From Pedobacter frigidisoli (GTDB lineage: Bacteria > Bacteroidota > Bacteroidia > Sphingobacteriales > Sphingobacteriaceae): 64,000 nt of DNA. Both the position numbers and the translations under genes were made by a program. Location of the stretch: assembly GCF_004331675.1 (NCBI RefSeq), contig NZ_SJSN01000006.1, positions 186,001-250,000 of the forward strand, read 5' to 3'. The notes under the pieces are model-generated. The model saw nothing but the letters and a program-made list of their open reading frames with translations. It was not told the origin of the DNA and ran no database searches. Shown one piece after another: positions 35,281-44,653 of the stretch; positions within the stretch are counted from its first letter, which is position 1; each line of letters opens with the position of its first letter.

Positions 35281-35874
35281 CTAAATTAAATTTCTTTCTC
35301 TAAACCAAACTTCGTCTGGAATAGCTGAGAAATTATCCATTTTGTCGATTAAAGTCTCTGCATCTGCCTCGTTGAAAACCAAATCGCGATTTGCAGGTTT
35401 TAGGAATTTACTTTGAACCATCATTTCCATTTGTGCAAACAATGGGTCGTAAAAGCCATTTACATTTAAAACACCGATTGGTTTGTTATGCAGGCCTAGC
35501 TGTAACCAGGTAAGCACTTCGAAAAATTCCTCTAAAGTTCCAAAACCGCCAGGCAAAATAACGAAACCGTCACTTAAGTCGGCCATTTTTTGTTTACGCT
35601 GATGCATGTTCTCGGTAATCAGCATCTCCGTAACACCTTTGTGCCCAACTTCTTTATCCATCAAAAATTGAGGAATTACACCGGTAACTAAACCGCCAAG
35701 TTCCAAAACATCGTTGGCTAAAACACCCATTACGCCAACGCTTCCACCACCGTAAACCAATCTAATTTCTTGTCTTACAAGTGTTTCCGCCAATTCTTTT
35801 ATGGCTTTACGTAATTGCACATCGCCATTAAAGTTTGAGCCGCAATACACGCAAACCGATTTAAGCTTATTCAT
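35281..35874 (-). CDS. LOG-family protein (cytokinin riboside monophosphate hydrolase-like)
   Basis: 197 residues of the Rossmann-like TIGR00730 family. The signatures are VYCGSN near 9-14, YGGGSVGVMG (41-50), MHQRKQKM (90-97) and PGGFGTLEEFFE (108-119). The last two form the nucleoside-monophosphate N-glycosidase site of LOG proteins, which release the base from AMP-like or cytokinin nucleotides. Bacterial members act mainly on AMP-type substrates, so the plant-hormone name should be read with care. Confidence 0.92.
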   Translation of the reverse strand: MNKLKSVCVYCGSNFNGDVQLRKAIKELAETLVRQEIRLVYGGGSVGVMGVLANDVLELGGLVTGVIPQFLMDKEVGHKGVTEMLITENMHQRKQKMADLSDGFVILPGGFGTLEEFFEVLTWLQLGLHNKPIGVLNVNGFYDPLFAQMEMMVQSKFLKPANRDLVFNEADAETLIDKMDNFSAIPDEVWFRERNLI

Positions 35875-36369
35875 TTAAATAAAAATTTACCGAAGTTAAT
35901 ATTTTATCGGCTTTTAGTAAATTTTAATTCTGCACAAACCTGTTACAGTAACATTTTTTATGGTTTGGAAAGCAATAACAGTAGTTTATTTTAAGGTTCG
36001 TCCTTTTATCTCTTCAAGTCCTCGCCCCCGAGAAAACCTGTGAAACAAGCAAGCACACAATAAAAAACAAATATTAGTGCTTAAATCGGGGACTGCGGGC
36101 TTTCCGTTCTACAAGGTTTATACAGTTTGGCCGGCAAAAGAAACAATGGCTGGGGTAAAATAGACCTGATGGCAGTGAAATACTTTTTGTTAGCAGCAAC
36201 CCTGAATTCACTGTCTTGCTGAGGTACGAAGCATCTGCAACCGATGAAACAGATGCTTCGTACCTCAGCATGATAGAATCTCAAAAAAGATTGAACGTAC
36301 AGCAGGACTAATGCAACCGAAAAGTACAGGACCTTGCTCTTCTAAAAAACCTTTCAATTGAGGCAAAAC
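35875..36369. other. intergenic stretch with palindromes and partial hairpin-repeat copy
   Basis: No gene. Words of the hairpin repeat family occur on both strands: ATAAACCTTGTAGAACGG and AAAGCCCGCAGTCCCC read on the minus strand (about 36085-36124), and TAGACCTGATGGCAGTGAAA on the plus strand (about 36156-36180). A perfect 21-bp inverted repeat follows at 36217-36270. Two overlapping minus-strand frames here only translate these repeats. Confidence 0.6.
36217..36270. repeat. perfect 21-bp inverted repeat
   Basis: TGCTGAGGTACGAAGCATCTG (36217-36237; arms 21 long, key word GAGGTACGAAGCATC) pairs exactly with 36250-36270 around a 12-base loop. The word belongs to the TCATGCTGAGGCACGAAGCA-like dispersed family. 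Confidence 0.85.
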
Positions 36370-36399
36370 AAAAAGCGCCGAATAAATCCGACGCTTTTT
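36370..36399 (-). terminator. terminator of the TonB receptor gene
   Basis: Stem AAAAAGCGCCG with CGACGCTTTTT (one mismatch), loop AATAAATC, 31 bases beyond the receptor stop; T run on the minus strand. Confidence 0.8.
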
Positions 36400-36429
36400 A
36401 ACCAAATATAAGAGAGAAAAAAAATTAAT

Positions 36430-39009
36430 TTAGAAAGAGAATCTTAATGTTGCGCCGTAAGTTCTTGGGTCGCCGAGTACACCTGCATATAAGCCGGAGT
36501 TACCTGCGGCTGCTTGCAACTGCTCGTAGTAATTCTTGTTTCCAATGTTTCTGCTCCAAACGAATGCAGAGAATTTTTCGGACCTAAAACCTAATCTGGC
36601 ATTAAATAACGAATAACCTGCAACATTTAAAACAGCTGATGGTGTAGCATTCGAAGAATAATCAGAACGGTAACTTGCATCGCCAGCAATGAAATAGCGA
36701 CCAGGTTTTGTAGCTAAACTTCCCGCAGTGCTTAATTCTGCTCCGCCTGAAATGTTCCATTTAGAAATACCTGGCAAACGTCCGCCAGAGGCATCTTTAA
36801 ATGCCACTTGCGTGGCTACACCATTAATTGTTTCTGTATGTCCTGTTTCTTCTAGCGGCAAAGGTGCATTTGTAAACGTTACATATTTGCCATCTAAATA
36901 AGAAAGCGCAGCGTTCAACGATAAAAATCTTTCTAATTGATAAGTTCCGTCAATTTCCAAACCCCTTACTTTAACTTTTTCTGCATTGGCTAAATAGCCT
37001 CTATTTACACCCAATTGTGGCGATTGAACATTCGTTTGGTAATCTTTAATATCGGTATTAAAAGCCGTGATGTTCAATATTGCACCTTTGAAAGGTTTTG
37101 TTTTAACACCTAATTCATAATGCTCAACATATTCTGGTTTTACTACCGCTAAAGATAAATCTGCCTGTCCGTTTGCTAAAGTTGGCAAACCACCAACATT
37201 CACACCTACGGGCTTGTAGGCCGTAGAAAAAGTTCCGTAAAGATTTAACTTAGGCGTTGGACGGTAAGAAACCGTAAAATTTCCTGATAAATTATTGTTA
37301 TCTACGTTAGTTGCAAATTGTTGATTCGCATAAACAGCTGCTTTTAGTGCAAGCAAGGCAGCATCTGTTGTTTGCAAACCGCCATAGGTTGCCCTATCAT
37401 AATCCACATCCTTTTTATCATAAGTGTATCTTAAACCGGGTAAAACGTGAAGATTTTTAAGAACTTCCCAATCTACCTGACCGAAAACAGCCGCACTTAA
37501 TGATTTGATTGTAGAGTTAGTTTTGATACCAAAACCATCTAACAAACCTGGAGTAGAATATAATGCCTGAGCTCCTGTTGCACTCGTTTGCACGAAACGC
37601 CATTGGTCTTTACCTACCTCTTCGGTTTGGTCGAGTCCTTGCAAATTCTGACCAAGTACGAACACGCCAACAACCCCACTTAATTTTTCGGTGATATTAC
37701 CAGCATATCTAATCTCCTGCGAATATTGGTCGTGGCGGGAGTTACCCTGCGATTTTGTTAAAGCCGCTAACTCAGAGAAATCTCTGTCGTTTGTCGGGTC
37801 CCAATTCCAGAATCTCCATGCCGTTGTTGAAGTTAAAGTTCCATTTCCAATTTTATAATCAACATTTACCGAAACGCCACCAATAGATTGATTATGCCTC
37901 CATGGTGTGTTAGTATTGATTTCTCTTGCAAACGGGTCGATGTTTGGTTGTTGATAACCTAAAGCGGAAACAATAGTTGAGTATTGGCGATAAGCACTTC
38001 TTTCCGTTTGAGTTACACCAGCGATTACCAACGGATAACCTGCAGGATGTTGCACACTCACATCGCCACTTAATAGAATCTGCAATCTATCTGATGGTGT
38101 ATAATGCAACTGCCCTTTGAAACCAAGATTGTTTTGTCCGCTATATTTGCGCTCTTCTCTGGTGTTCCAGATTGTTCCATCGCGTTGCGTTCCTGATAAG
38201 GAGATTTTTGCCGCAAGGTTTTTCGCTAAGCCACCCGAGACAGATGCTTTAGCCTGAAGAAAATTATAATTGCCTACACTCATTTCTACTTTTGCAGTTG
38301 GTGTTTGCGTGGGTTTAGTTGTGATAATGTTAAATGCACCAGCAGTGGTGTTCTTGCCAAATAATGTTCCTTGCGGACCGCGGATAACTTCTATTCGTTC
38401 AATATCAAGGAAATCGGTAGAGGTTGCAGCAGGACGGGCATGATAAACGCCATCTACATAAAAACCAACTCCGGGGTCGATACCATCGTTAGTTAAACCA
38501 AAAGTTGAACCCAAACCACGGATGTTAAGCGTGGTATTACGAGCATTTGAAGCATATAGTTGAACGGATGGTACTAATTCCTTTAAACGGTTTACATTAA
38601 AAGCGCCAGCATTTTCTGCTGCTTGTCCGCCAATAACTGTGATTGGGATTGGCACATCCTGTAAAACTTCAGAACGTCTTCTTGAGGTTACTACGATTTC
38701 ATCAAGCTGAGTATCTTCCACTAAATTGAGCTCGATTGGGGTTTCCTGTAATTTCAGAATCTGAAAATCCTGAGGTTTATAGCCAACATAACTGATACGG
38801 ATATAAAAAGGAGGTTGTTGTTTGGCATCGATAGTAAAAGAACCGCTAGCATCACTGGTTATTACAATATTTGTACCTCTTACGCTTATTGTTGCGCCGG
38901 GTATTGTGGTATTGTTTGCACCTTTTACTACACCAGTCACCGTATTTTGAGCGAATAATGCACCGGCTGAAAGTATTAAAGAAAATAAAATAAGTAAACT
39001 TTGTTTCAT
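36430..39009 (-). CDS. TonB-dependent outer-membrane receptor
   Basis: 859 residues. A signal peptide (to FAQ near 21) is followed by a CarboxypepD_reg-like beta-sandwich (about 22-100, GVVKGANNTTIPGATISVRGTN), a plug domain (about 110-230, QDVPIPITVIGG ... NIRGLG ... ERIEVIRGPQGTLFGKNTTAG) and a 22-strand barrel ending in aromatic TYGATLRFSF. It imports a siderophore, vitamin or small ligand through the outer membrane with TonB energy. There is no SusD partner, so a polysaccharide system is unlikely; the plug wording resembles siderophore receptors. Promoter at 39160-39189. Confidence 0.93.
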   Translation of the reverse strand: MKQSLLILFSLILSAGALFAQNTVTGVVKGANNTTIPGATISVRGTNIVITSDASGSFTIDAKQQPPFYIRISYVGYKPQDFQILKLQETPIELNLVEDTQLDEIVVTSRRRSEVLQDVPIPITVIGGQAAENAGAFNVNRLKELVPSVQLYASNARNTTLNIRGLGSTFGLTNDGIDPGVGFYVDGVYHARPAATSTDFLDIERIEVIRGPQGTLFGKNTTAGAFNIITTKPTQTPTAKVEMSVGNYNFLQAKASVSGGLAKNLAAKISLSGTQRDGTIWNTREERKYSGQNNLGFKGQLHYTPSDRLQILLSGDVSVQHPAGYPLVIAGVTQTERSAYRQYSTIVSALGYQQPNIDPFAREINTNTPWRHNQSIGGVSVNVDYKIGNGTLTSTTAWRFWNWDPTNDRDFSELAALTKSQGNSRHDQYSQEIRYAGNITEKLSGVVGVFVLGQNLQGLDQTEEVGKDQWRFVQTSATGAQALYSTPGLLDGFGIKTNSTIKSLSAAVFGQVDWEVLKNLHVLPGLRYTYDKKDVDYDRATYGGLQTTDAALLALKAAVYANQQFATNVDNNNLSGNFTVSYRPTPKLNLYGTFSTAYKPVGVNVGGLPTLANGQADLSLAVVKPEYVEHYELGVKTKPFKGAILNITAFNTDIKDYQTNVQSPQLGVNRGYLANAEKVKVRGLEIDGTYQLERFLSLNAALSYLDGKYVTFTNAPLPLEETGHTETINGVATQVAFKDASGGRLPGISKWNISGGAELSTAGSLATKPGRYFIAGDASYRSDYSSNATPSAVLNVAGYSLFNARLGFRSEKFSAFVWSRNIGNKNYYEQLQAAAGNSGLYAGVLGDPRTYGATLRFSF

Positions 39010-39316
39010 GATTGTATTAATGTGTTTGGGTTAGATTTTTAATTATATCCTCGTTCGGAATGGCTTTAAATTATTGTTTGAGTGACAACAACAGCATGTT
39101 TTCTTATTCATATTGATTTGCTTCATGATTAATTATATAAATCCTATAGATTTAGTCGACAAATATATTAAAAAAAAGTATTTGCCAAATTTTATTTTGT
39201 GAAAAAATTAAAATGATAGAAAGCCATGGTATAAATACCCATTTTTATTATATTTGCGCATCACTCCCTATTGACGCTCATATCCCATAAATCGAAAGTT
39301 TTAGATTTTTATTTTC
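39010..39316. promoter_or_regulatory. divergent promoter region, TonB receptor and small secreted protein
   Basis: 307 bases without a gene. Minus-strand TTTG (39186-39189), 18 bases, TATATTTG (39160-39167) drives the receptor and leaves a leader of about 145 bases. Plus-strand TATATTTG at 39249-39256 lies 60 bases before the small secreted protein. No Fur-box-like palindrome was recognised. Confidence 0.6.
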
Positions 39317-39757
39317 ATGGGAAAGTTCTGTGCTCTTTTTTTTATTTTTTGTTTTGTTTTTGTTGATGCCTTTTCACAAATTGGCTGTGCAGTTGGGGGA
39401 ACACTATACACCTCACGAAGAGGTATGAGTAGAAATTTTGATGATACACCAAGTCAAACACTAGCTTTAGGATGTTATTTTACATATACTTCGGGGAGTA
39501 ATAACTGCACGGTAAAAAGTTCACCTGACTTACCTGGCTTCTTAGTTGATTCGATCGAATGCCCTATTGACGAAAGCTATGCATTACTTGGCTTTGGAAT
39601 ATTAATCTCTGTTGTATCGCTAAAAAAAAATAAAATCATCCAAGCGGAAGTCATCAAAAATTTGACCTTAATTAATACTTTATTACTATCAATCCTATCG
39701 GTTGGTGTCTCACCGACCGACTATTTGCCTTTTATTTTTTTAAAACTCGAGAAATAG
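39317..39757 (+). CDS. small secreted Cys-containing protein with C-terminal anchor
   Basis: 146 residues as read. A signal peptide (MGKFCALFFIFCFVFVDAFSQ) is followed by a short exported domain with four Cys and a Ser/Thr/Gly-rich region, then CPIDESYALLGFGILISVVSL and a lysine cluster. The order PID, hydrophobic stretch, basic residues resembles PEP-CTERM-like sorting tails. The frame runs on through an A9 tract (39622-39630) for 40 more residues with a second hydrophobic stretch. One A fewer would end it at SSKRKSSKI and one A more at LKKK. The true C terminus is therefore uncertain. The function is unknown. Confidence 0.55.
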   Translation: MGKFCALFFIFCFVFVDAFSQIGCAVGGTLYTSRRGMSRNFDDTPSQTLALGCYFTYTSGSNNCTVKSSPDLPGFLVDSIECPIDESYALLGFGILISVVSLKKNKIIQAEVIKNLTLINTLLLSILSVGVSPTDYLPFIFLKLEK

Positions 39758-39896
39758 ATAAGACACAATTCATCAAAATAGTCTTTCACGCCTAGGCGGA
39801 AATCTTTAAGCGGTTTTTCAAAAACCCAAAGTTTCAAGATTCCCTATCAAGAAAGGAACGACGAGGTGTATATCTTTCCAGTGTTCAAGACAAATA

Positions 39897-39935
39897 ATAA
39901 AAAAACAGGGCTATCGTAAACAATGCCCTGCTTTT
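39897..39935 (-). terminator. terminator of guaB
   Basis: CAGGGC/GCCCTG stem (39906-39911 with 39925-39930) followed on the minus strand by T7. It lies 50 bases beyond the stop, with a repeat word between. Confidence 0.7.
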
Positions 39936-39941
39936 CTATTT

Positions 39942-39973
39942 AATAAGATTGCTTCGTGCCTCGCAATGACGAT
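39942..39973. repeat. TCATTGCGAGGCACGAAGCAATC-type repeat word
   Basis: GATTGCTTCGTGCCTCGCAA (39950-39969) is a full copy of a dispersed intergenic word. Degenerate copies are at 20400-20475 and 30311-30343. Confidence 0.7.
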
Positions 39974-39984
39974 GGAGCAAAGGC

Positions 39985-41454
39985 CTATCTCGTATAATTC
40001 GGAGCTTCTTTAGTAATTGTAATATCATGCGGATGACTTTCACGCATACCCGCAGCCGTGATTTGTACAAATTGTGCTTCTTGTAAAGCTTCGATATTTG
40101 CTGCACCACAATAGCCCATACTTGCTCTTAAACCGCCAATGTATTGGTACATTACTTCTGCTAAAGTACCTTTAAAAGGTACACGACCAACAATTCCCTC
40201 TGGAACTAATTTCTTGATATCATCTTCTACATCCTGGAAATAACGGTCTTTAGAACCTTGCTCCATTGCTTCGATAGAACCCATTCCACGGTAAGATTTA
40301 AACTTACGTCCTTCGTAGATAATGGTTTCGCCTGGTGATTCTTCAACTCCTGCGAATAATGAACCTGCCATAACCGTGCTTGCGCCAGATGCAATTGCTT
40401 TTGCGATATCGCCTGTGTGTTTAATACCACCATCGGCAATAACCGGAACGCCCGTACCTTTTAATGCTTTGGCACATTCGTAAACGGCATATAATTGAGG
40501 AACACCAACACCAGCGATAATTCTGGTGGTACAAATTGAACCCGGACCAATACCAACCTTAACCGCATCCGCACCTGCATCTGCTAAAAATTTAGCAGCG
40601 GCACCAGTTGCGATGTTACCAACAATCACTTGTAAATCAGGATATTTTGCTTTAACTTCTTTTAATTTATCAACCACACCTTTAGAGTGTCCGTGAGCAG
40701 TATCGATTGTAATCACATCCACTCCTGCATGAACCAAAGCATCCACACGTTGAAGTGTATCTGCAGTTACACCAACTGCAGCACCAACGCGTAAACGACC
40801 ACGTTCATCTTTACAAGCTGCCGGATAATCCTTAACTTTTGAAATATCCTTGAAAGTAATTAATCCACTTAAATAGCCATCCTTGCTAACTACAGGCAAT
40901 TTTTCGATTTTATAATTTTGGAGAATTTCTTCTGCTTGAACTAGTGTTGTTCCCTCAGGTGCTATGATTAAATTTTCTTTCGTCATTACCTCCACAATCG
41001 GCCTTTTCATATCCTTTTGGAAACGTAAATCGCGATTGGTAATAATACCTACTAATTTATTGTCGCTGCTAACCACTGGAATACCACCAATTTTATGCTC
41101 TTTCATTATCTTGAAAGCATCGGCAACAACAGCAGTTTCTAATAAAGTAACGGGGTCCTGAATCATTCCGCTTTCCGAACGTTTCACTTTACGAACTTCT
41201 TCTGCTTGTCTGTCGATCGTCATGTTTTTGTGCAGCATACCAATACCGCCGTTTTGCGCAATGGCAATGGCAAGTTCAGCTTCTGTTACCGTATCCATAG
41301 CAGCAGAAATCAACGGAACGTTAAGCTTAATTTTTTTTGTTAAGAAAGTGGCTGTATTTACATCACGGGGCAGAATTTCCGAATATGCGGGTACTAAAAG
41401 TACGTCGTCATAAGTTAAACCTGTAGCAATAAATTTTGTGGAGTCGAGTTGCAT
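39985..41454 (-). CDS. guaB: IMP dehydrogenase
   Basis: 489 residues, standard length. [19 protein letters not shown] near the N terminus, two CBS domains (about 95-205; [24 protein letters not shown]), and the catalytic loop [18 protein letters not shown] with the nucleophilic Cys near 308. The flap and C-terminal [12 protein letters not shown] are present. It oxidises IMP to XMP, the first committed step to GMP. A TATCTTTG box lies 33 bases upstream. Confidence 0.97.
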   Translation of the reverse strand: MQLDSTKFIATGLTYDDVLLVPAYSEILPRDVNTATFLTKKIKLNVPLISAAMDTVTEAELAIAIAQNGGIGMLHKNMTIDRQAEEVRKVKRSESGMIQDPVTLLETAVVADAFKIMKEHKIGGIPVVSSDNKLVGIITNRDLRFQKDMKRPIVEVMTKENLIIAPEGTTLVQAEEILQNYKIEKLPVVSKDGYLSGLITFKDISKVKDYPAACKDERGRLRVGAAVGVTADTLQRVDALVHAGVDVITIDTAHGHSKGVVDKLKEVKAKYPDLQVIVGNIATGAAAKFLADAGADAVKVGIGPGSICTTRIIAGVGVPQLYAVYECAKALKGTGVPVIADGGIKHTGDIAKAIASGASTVMAGSLFAGVEESPGETIIYEGRKFKSYRGMGSIEAMEQGSKDRYFQDVEDDIKKLVPEGIVGRVPFKGTLAEVMYQYIGGLRASMGYCGAANIEALQEAQFVQITAAGMRESHPHDITITKEAPNYTR

Positions 41455-41486
41455 AGCAAATAAATTACGATTTATTATTTGCCAGG

Positions 41487-41494
41487 CAAAGATA
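41487..41494 (-). promoter_or_regulatory. predicted -7 box of guaB
   Basis: TATCTTTG on the minus strand is an exact TAnnTTTG match, giving a leader of about 25 bases. No well-spaced TTTG was found upstream. Confidence 0.5.
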
Positions 41495-41631
41495 CAATAA
41501 AACCAGGGAAATAAAAGTGCAAAGCTGAATATGCTTAAATATTAATGTTAGCTGACAAAAAGAAATTTTATTTAGAAGATTCTTGATTCAAGCAAAGCTT
41601 AACTATTATTGCGGTATTAAAAACTAAAAAC

Positions 41632-41913
41632 ATGATCAGTGAAAACATATACTTCGATGGAAATGTAAAATCCTTAGGCTACGAAACTGTTGAGGGGAAA
41701 TCTACCATAGGCATTATTAATCCTGGTGAATATGAATTCGGCACAGCCCAAAAAGAAATTATGAATATTGTTGAGGGAGAATTATCTGCCATGCTGCCCA
41801 ACCAAAAAGAATGGCAAATATTTTCTGCCGGAACCAGCTTTGAAGTGCCGGCCAACTCATCTTTCAAAGTAAAAAAAGAAATCCAGACGGCATATCTTTG
41901 TCAGTACAGATAA
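41632..41913 (+). CDS. ppnP: pyrimidine/purine nucleoside phosphorylase (DUF1255)
   Basis: 93 residues, standard for PpnP. The cupin-type pattern includes NVKSLGYETVEGKSTIGII, PGEYEFGTAQKEIMNIVEGE and FEVPANSSFKVK, which match the family. It phosphorolyses several nucleosides to base plus ribose-1-phosphate. It diverges from guaB, so two nucleotide-metabolism genes share an upstream region. It is closed by a terminator shared with the M16 operon. Confidence 0.92.
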   Translation: MISENIYFDGNVKSLGYETVEGKSTIGIINPGEYEFGTAQKEIMNIVEGELSAMLPNQKEWQIFSAGTSFEVPANSSFKVKKEIQTAYLCQYR

Positions 41914-41947
41914 AAAAAACGAGCAGAAAATATCTTTCTGCTCGTTT
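41912..41947 (+). terminator. bidirectional terminator, ppnP and M16 operon
   Basis: 13-bp stem AAACGAGCAGAAA/TTTCTGCTCGTTT (41917-41929 with 41935-41947), 5-base loop, with an A8 run on the left serving the minus strand. Confidence 0.85.
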
Positions 41948-41969
41948 AAATATTAATTGCAATTTGAAA

Positions 41970-43241
41970 CTACTTCTTCCCTACCACAACTTCAGTAAAA
42001 TCATCAACTGCTAAATATTTATGAGCGAGATCCTTTATTTCTTCAGCAGTAATTGTTTTTACCTTTTGGATATAGTTGGAATAATAATCGTAGTCTAAAC
42101 CTGCGAAATAAATATTCTTAAATTTATCGGCATGGGAGAATACATTTTCCAAGCTTCCCAACATCGAGCCTAACATATAATTTCTGACCAGATTTAATTC
42201 TTCCTCACCAACCAATTCATTTTTCAACAAATCAATTTCCTTATAAATTTCTACCAAGGCAGCAGCGCAAACATCGGCACCAACTTCGGTGGCAATGTAT
42301 AAATAGCCAGCATTTTGCAGCGAGGAAATTCCAGATCCGATTCCATAAGTGTAACCCTTATCTTCACGGATATTGTTCATCAATCTCGAGCCAAAATAAC
42401 CACCCAAAAGCGTATTTAAAATCTGCAGGCCAGGAAAATCCTTATGCTTACGATTAACTGCAATTTTCCCCATTCTTATTGCAGATTGAAGTGCTTCGGG
42501 TTTTTCCTTGTAAACAAATTGCTGTGGCGTAGGCGAAAAACTAAAACTGTTTTTTACTGAAGTGCTTTTCTCCCAGTTTTTACCGAACTCTTCATTTAAT
42601 AACTCAAAACTATCATCCTCAAACTTTCCAGAAACCACAATGGTACAGTTGTTTGGTGCATAAGCTGCTTTAAAATAAGCTACTAAATCATCACGCTTTA
42701 AAGCATCGTAATGTTTTGCCTGAATATCAACTCCGTAAGCGGTGTTACCAAATAAAGCATGCGCAAACTCTTTTCGAGCAAGAATATCGTTCTTTTTTAA
42801 GTTTACCTGTAACTTTTGTTTTTGATTCTGGATGTAAATGTCTAGCTCTTCCTGTGGGATTTGGCTGTTGGATAAAACATCTTTAACGATTGGTAAAACC
42901 GATGCCAAATGTTTATTCAAAGTATATAGCGTAACCGAGGATTGATCTTGTGCATATTCAGTTTGAAAAAACGCACCATAAAAATCGATTTGCTCTGCAA
43001 TCTGCTTTGAGGTTAATTTAATGGTCCCGCTGTTTAACAGTGCACTAACCGCAATGGCTTGTAAGGGTTTTTCGAGATCCCAATTTACATTATCGAAAAT
43101 AAATTCGATGCGCACCAAATCTTGTTCACCAGAATAAATGGTAAAAACCGGAACGCCATTGGTTAATGTCTTTTTATCGGGATGAATAAAATTTATGGTG
43201 GAAACCTGCTTAAAATCAGGTGCCTGTTGTCTATTGAGCAT
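41970..43241 (-). CDS. M16 family peptidase-like subunit lacking the zinc motif
   Basis: 423 residues with the two-lobe M16 fold but no HxxEH in the N-terminal lobe (the aligned region reads ALLNSGTIKLTSKQIAEQ). The C-terminal lobe keeps the substrate-holding SRLMNNIREDKGYTYGIG (Arg/Tyr pair). This is the inactive partner of two-subunit M16B peptidases. Its start overlaps the end of the active subunit gene by 11 bases, implying stoichiometric production. Confidence 0.9.
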   Translation of the reverse strand: MLNRQQAPDFKQVSTINFIHPDKKTLTNGVPVFTIYSGEQDLVRIEFIFDNVNWDLEKPLQAIAVSALLNSGTIKLTSKQIAEQIDFYGAFFQTEYAQDQSSVTLYTLNKHLASVLPIVKDVLSNSQIPQEELDIYIQNQKQKLQVNLKKNDILARKEFAHALFGNTAYGVDIQAKHYDALKRDDLVAYFKAAYAPNNCTIVVSGKFEDDSFELLNEEFGKNWEKSTSVKNSFSFSPTPQQFVYKEKPEALQSAIRMGKIAVNRKHKDFPGLQILNTLLGGYFGSRLMNNIREDKGYTYGIGSGISSLQNAGYLYIATEVGADVCAAALVEIYKEIDLLKNELVGEEELNLVRNYMLGSMLGSLENVFSHADKFKNIYFAGLDYDYYSNYIQKVKTITAEEIKDLAHKYLAVDDFTEVVVGKK

Positions 43242-44478
43242 TTTCTTCGGTTAAATAATACAATGTTGATGATGAATTTTGGCTGAAAGTTTCATTAGAA
43301 ATCCTTTTAATATCTTCAGCCGTCACTTTTAAAAATTCTTCAGCTTCCTGATTTAGCAATTGTGCATCACCCAATAATTCGTAATAAGCTAAATTCATAG
43401 CCTTATCCAGTAAACTCATTTCTGAAAAAACGAGAACAGATTCTACCTTATTTTTCACTTTCGTAAGTTCGTTATCCGTTACTAATACTGATTTTAATTT
43501 ATCCAACTCCGCCCAAATTGCCTTTTCTGCAGCTTCTATTGTTATACCCTCAACCAGTTTTCCTTCTATAATAAATAAGCCTGGATCTAAACTACTCGAT
43601 ATGTAAGCATTAATATCGCTGAATAATTTTTGCTCTTTCAACAGACTGTTATGTAATCTGGATGATTTTCCGCTAGATAAAATATCCGACAGTAAATCAA
43701 ATGCATAATAATCAGAACTTAATCTCCCTGGCATTTTAAAGGCTACATAAATCGCATTTAAGGGCACATTTGCTTTAATTGTTTCTTCACGTGCCTCAGT
43801 TTGCGGCTCTTCCTGCACCAAATCTCTTACGTATTTATCTCCTGCGGGAATTGGCTCGAACCACTTTTCGGCAAGTTTTTTAACAGCCTCCGTATTCACA
43901 TTGCCACCAACAACCAAAATTGCATTCTGTGGCGTATAATGTTTCTTAAAAAACGCCTTTACATCACCCATGGTAGCATGTTCAATGTGAGAAAGTTCCT
44001 TACCGATGGTTGCCCAACGATAGGAATGCTTTTTATAAGCCAGCGGGCGTAATTTTAGCCAAACATCGCCATAAGGCTGATTAAGGTAACGTTGCTTAAA
44101 CTCTTCGCTCACCACATTTCTTTGTGTATCCAAACTTTTCTCTGAGAAAGCCAAACTTAACATGCGATCGCTTTCCAACCAGAATGCAGTTTCGATATTT
44201 TCTGCCGGCAAAGTGATGTAATAGTTAGTAATATCATTGCTTGTGAAAGCATTGTTCTCTCCTCCTACACGTTGCAAAGGTTCATCATAATTGGGAACAT
44301 TTACAGATCCGCCGAACATTAAATGCTCAAACAAATGCGCAAAACCTGTTTTTTCTGGGTCCTCATCGCGAGCACCAACATCATATAAAATATTTAAAAC
44401 CGCCATTGGAGTTGTTGCATCTTCATGCACCAAAACCTTTAATCCATTGGCAAGTGTAAAACGATTAAAATCTACCAT
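43231..44478 (-). CDS. zinc-dependent M16 family peptidase, active subunit
   Basis: 415 residues. The inverted zinc motif HLFEH (48-52) sits in TGFAHLFEHLMFGGS, with the third ligand Glu in NVVSEEFKQRYLN about 75 residues later. There is no signal peptide in this start, unlike many bacterial M16 pairs, so a cytoplasmic peptide-clearing role is likelier than secretion. It forms an operon with the inactive subunit. Confidence 0.92.
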   Translation of the reverse strand: MVDFNRFTLANGLKVLVHEDATTPMAVLNILYDVGARDEDPEKTGFAHLFEHLMFGGSVNVPNYDEPLQRVGGENNAFTSNDITNYYITLPAENIETAFWLESDRMLSLAFSEKSLDTQRNVVSEEFKQRYLNQPYGDVWLKLRPLAYKKHSYRWATIGKELSHIEHATMGDVKAFFKKHYTPQNAILVVGGNVNTEAVKKLAEKWFEPIPAGDKYVRDLVQEEPQTEAREETIKANVPLNAIYVAFKMPGRLSSDYYAFDLLSDILSSGKSSRLHNSLLKEQKLFSDINAYISSSLDPGLFIIEGKLVEGITIEAAEKAIWAELDKLKSVLVTDNELTKVKNKVESVLVFSEMSLLDKAMNLAYYELLGDAQLLNQEAEEFLKVTAEDIKRISNETFSQNSSSTLYYLTEENAQ

Positions 44479-44620
44479 ATTATTTTTTAGAACCGTAAAG
44501 ATATTATTTTAAGGGATAAGGTACGATGGAAAATGTAAGATGTAAGAAACAAATTTAATGGGATTTGGGATAGTTTATTTTGAACTGTAATTGTTTGACC
44601 AAAGACTGACGACTTTAGAC

Positions 44621-44649
44621 TTTGGACTTAGGACTTTTACCTATATTTG
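44621..44649 (+). promoter_or_regulatory. mqnC promoter, possibly leaderless
   Basis: TTTG (44621-44624), 17 bases, TATATTTG (44642-44649), only 4 bases before the ATG at 44654. The start point would fall on or next to the ATG. The -33 side lies inside a GACTTTGGACTT-type repeat (44597-44638). Confidence 0.55.
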
Positions 44650-44653
44650 TACT

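Noticed and set aside
36074..36284. Two overlapping minus-strand open frames
   Set aside because: Both run through the 21-bp palindrome and partial repeat copies.
36430..39009. SusC-type polysaccharide utilisation locus
   Set aside because: No SusD gene and no glycoside hydrolase neighbours; the GH20 gene is 7 kb away and separately transcribed.
44591..44653. Longer mqnC start
   Set aside because: Adds 21 residues encoded by repeat sequence and by the promoter itself; MqnC proteins begin near MNTADLL.
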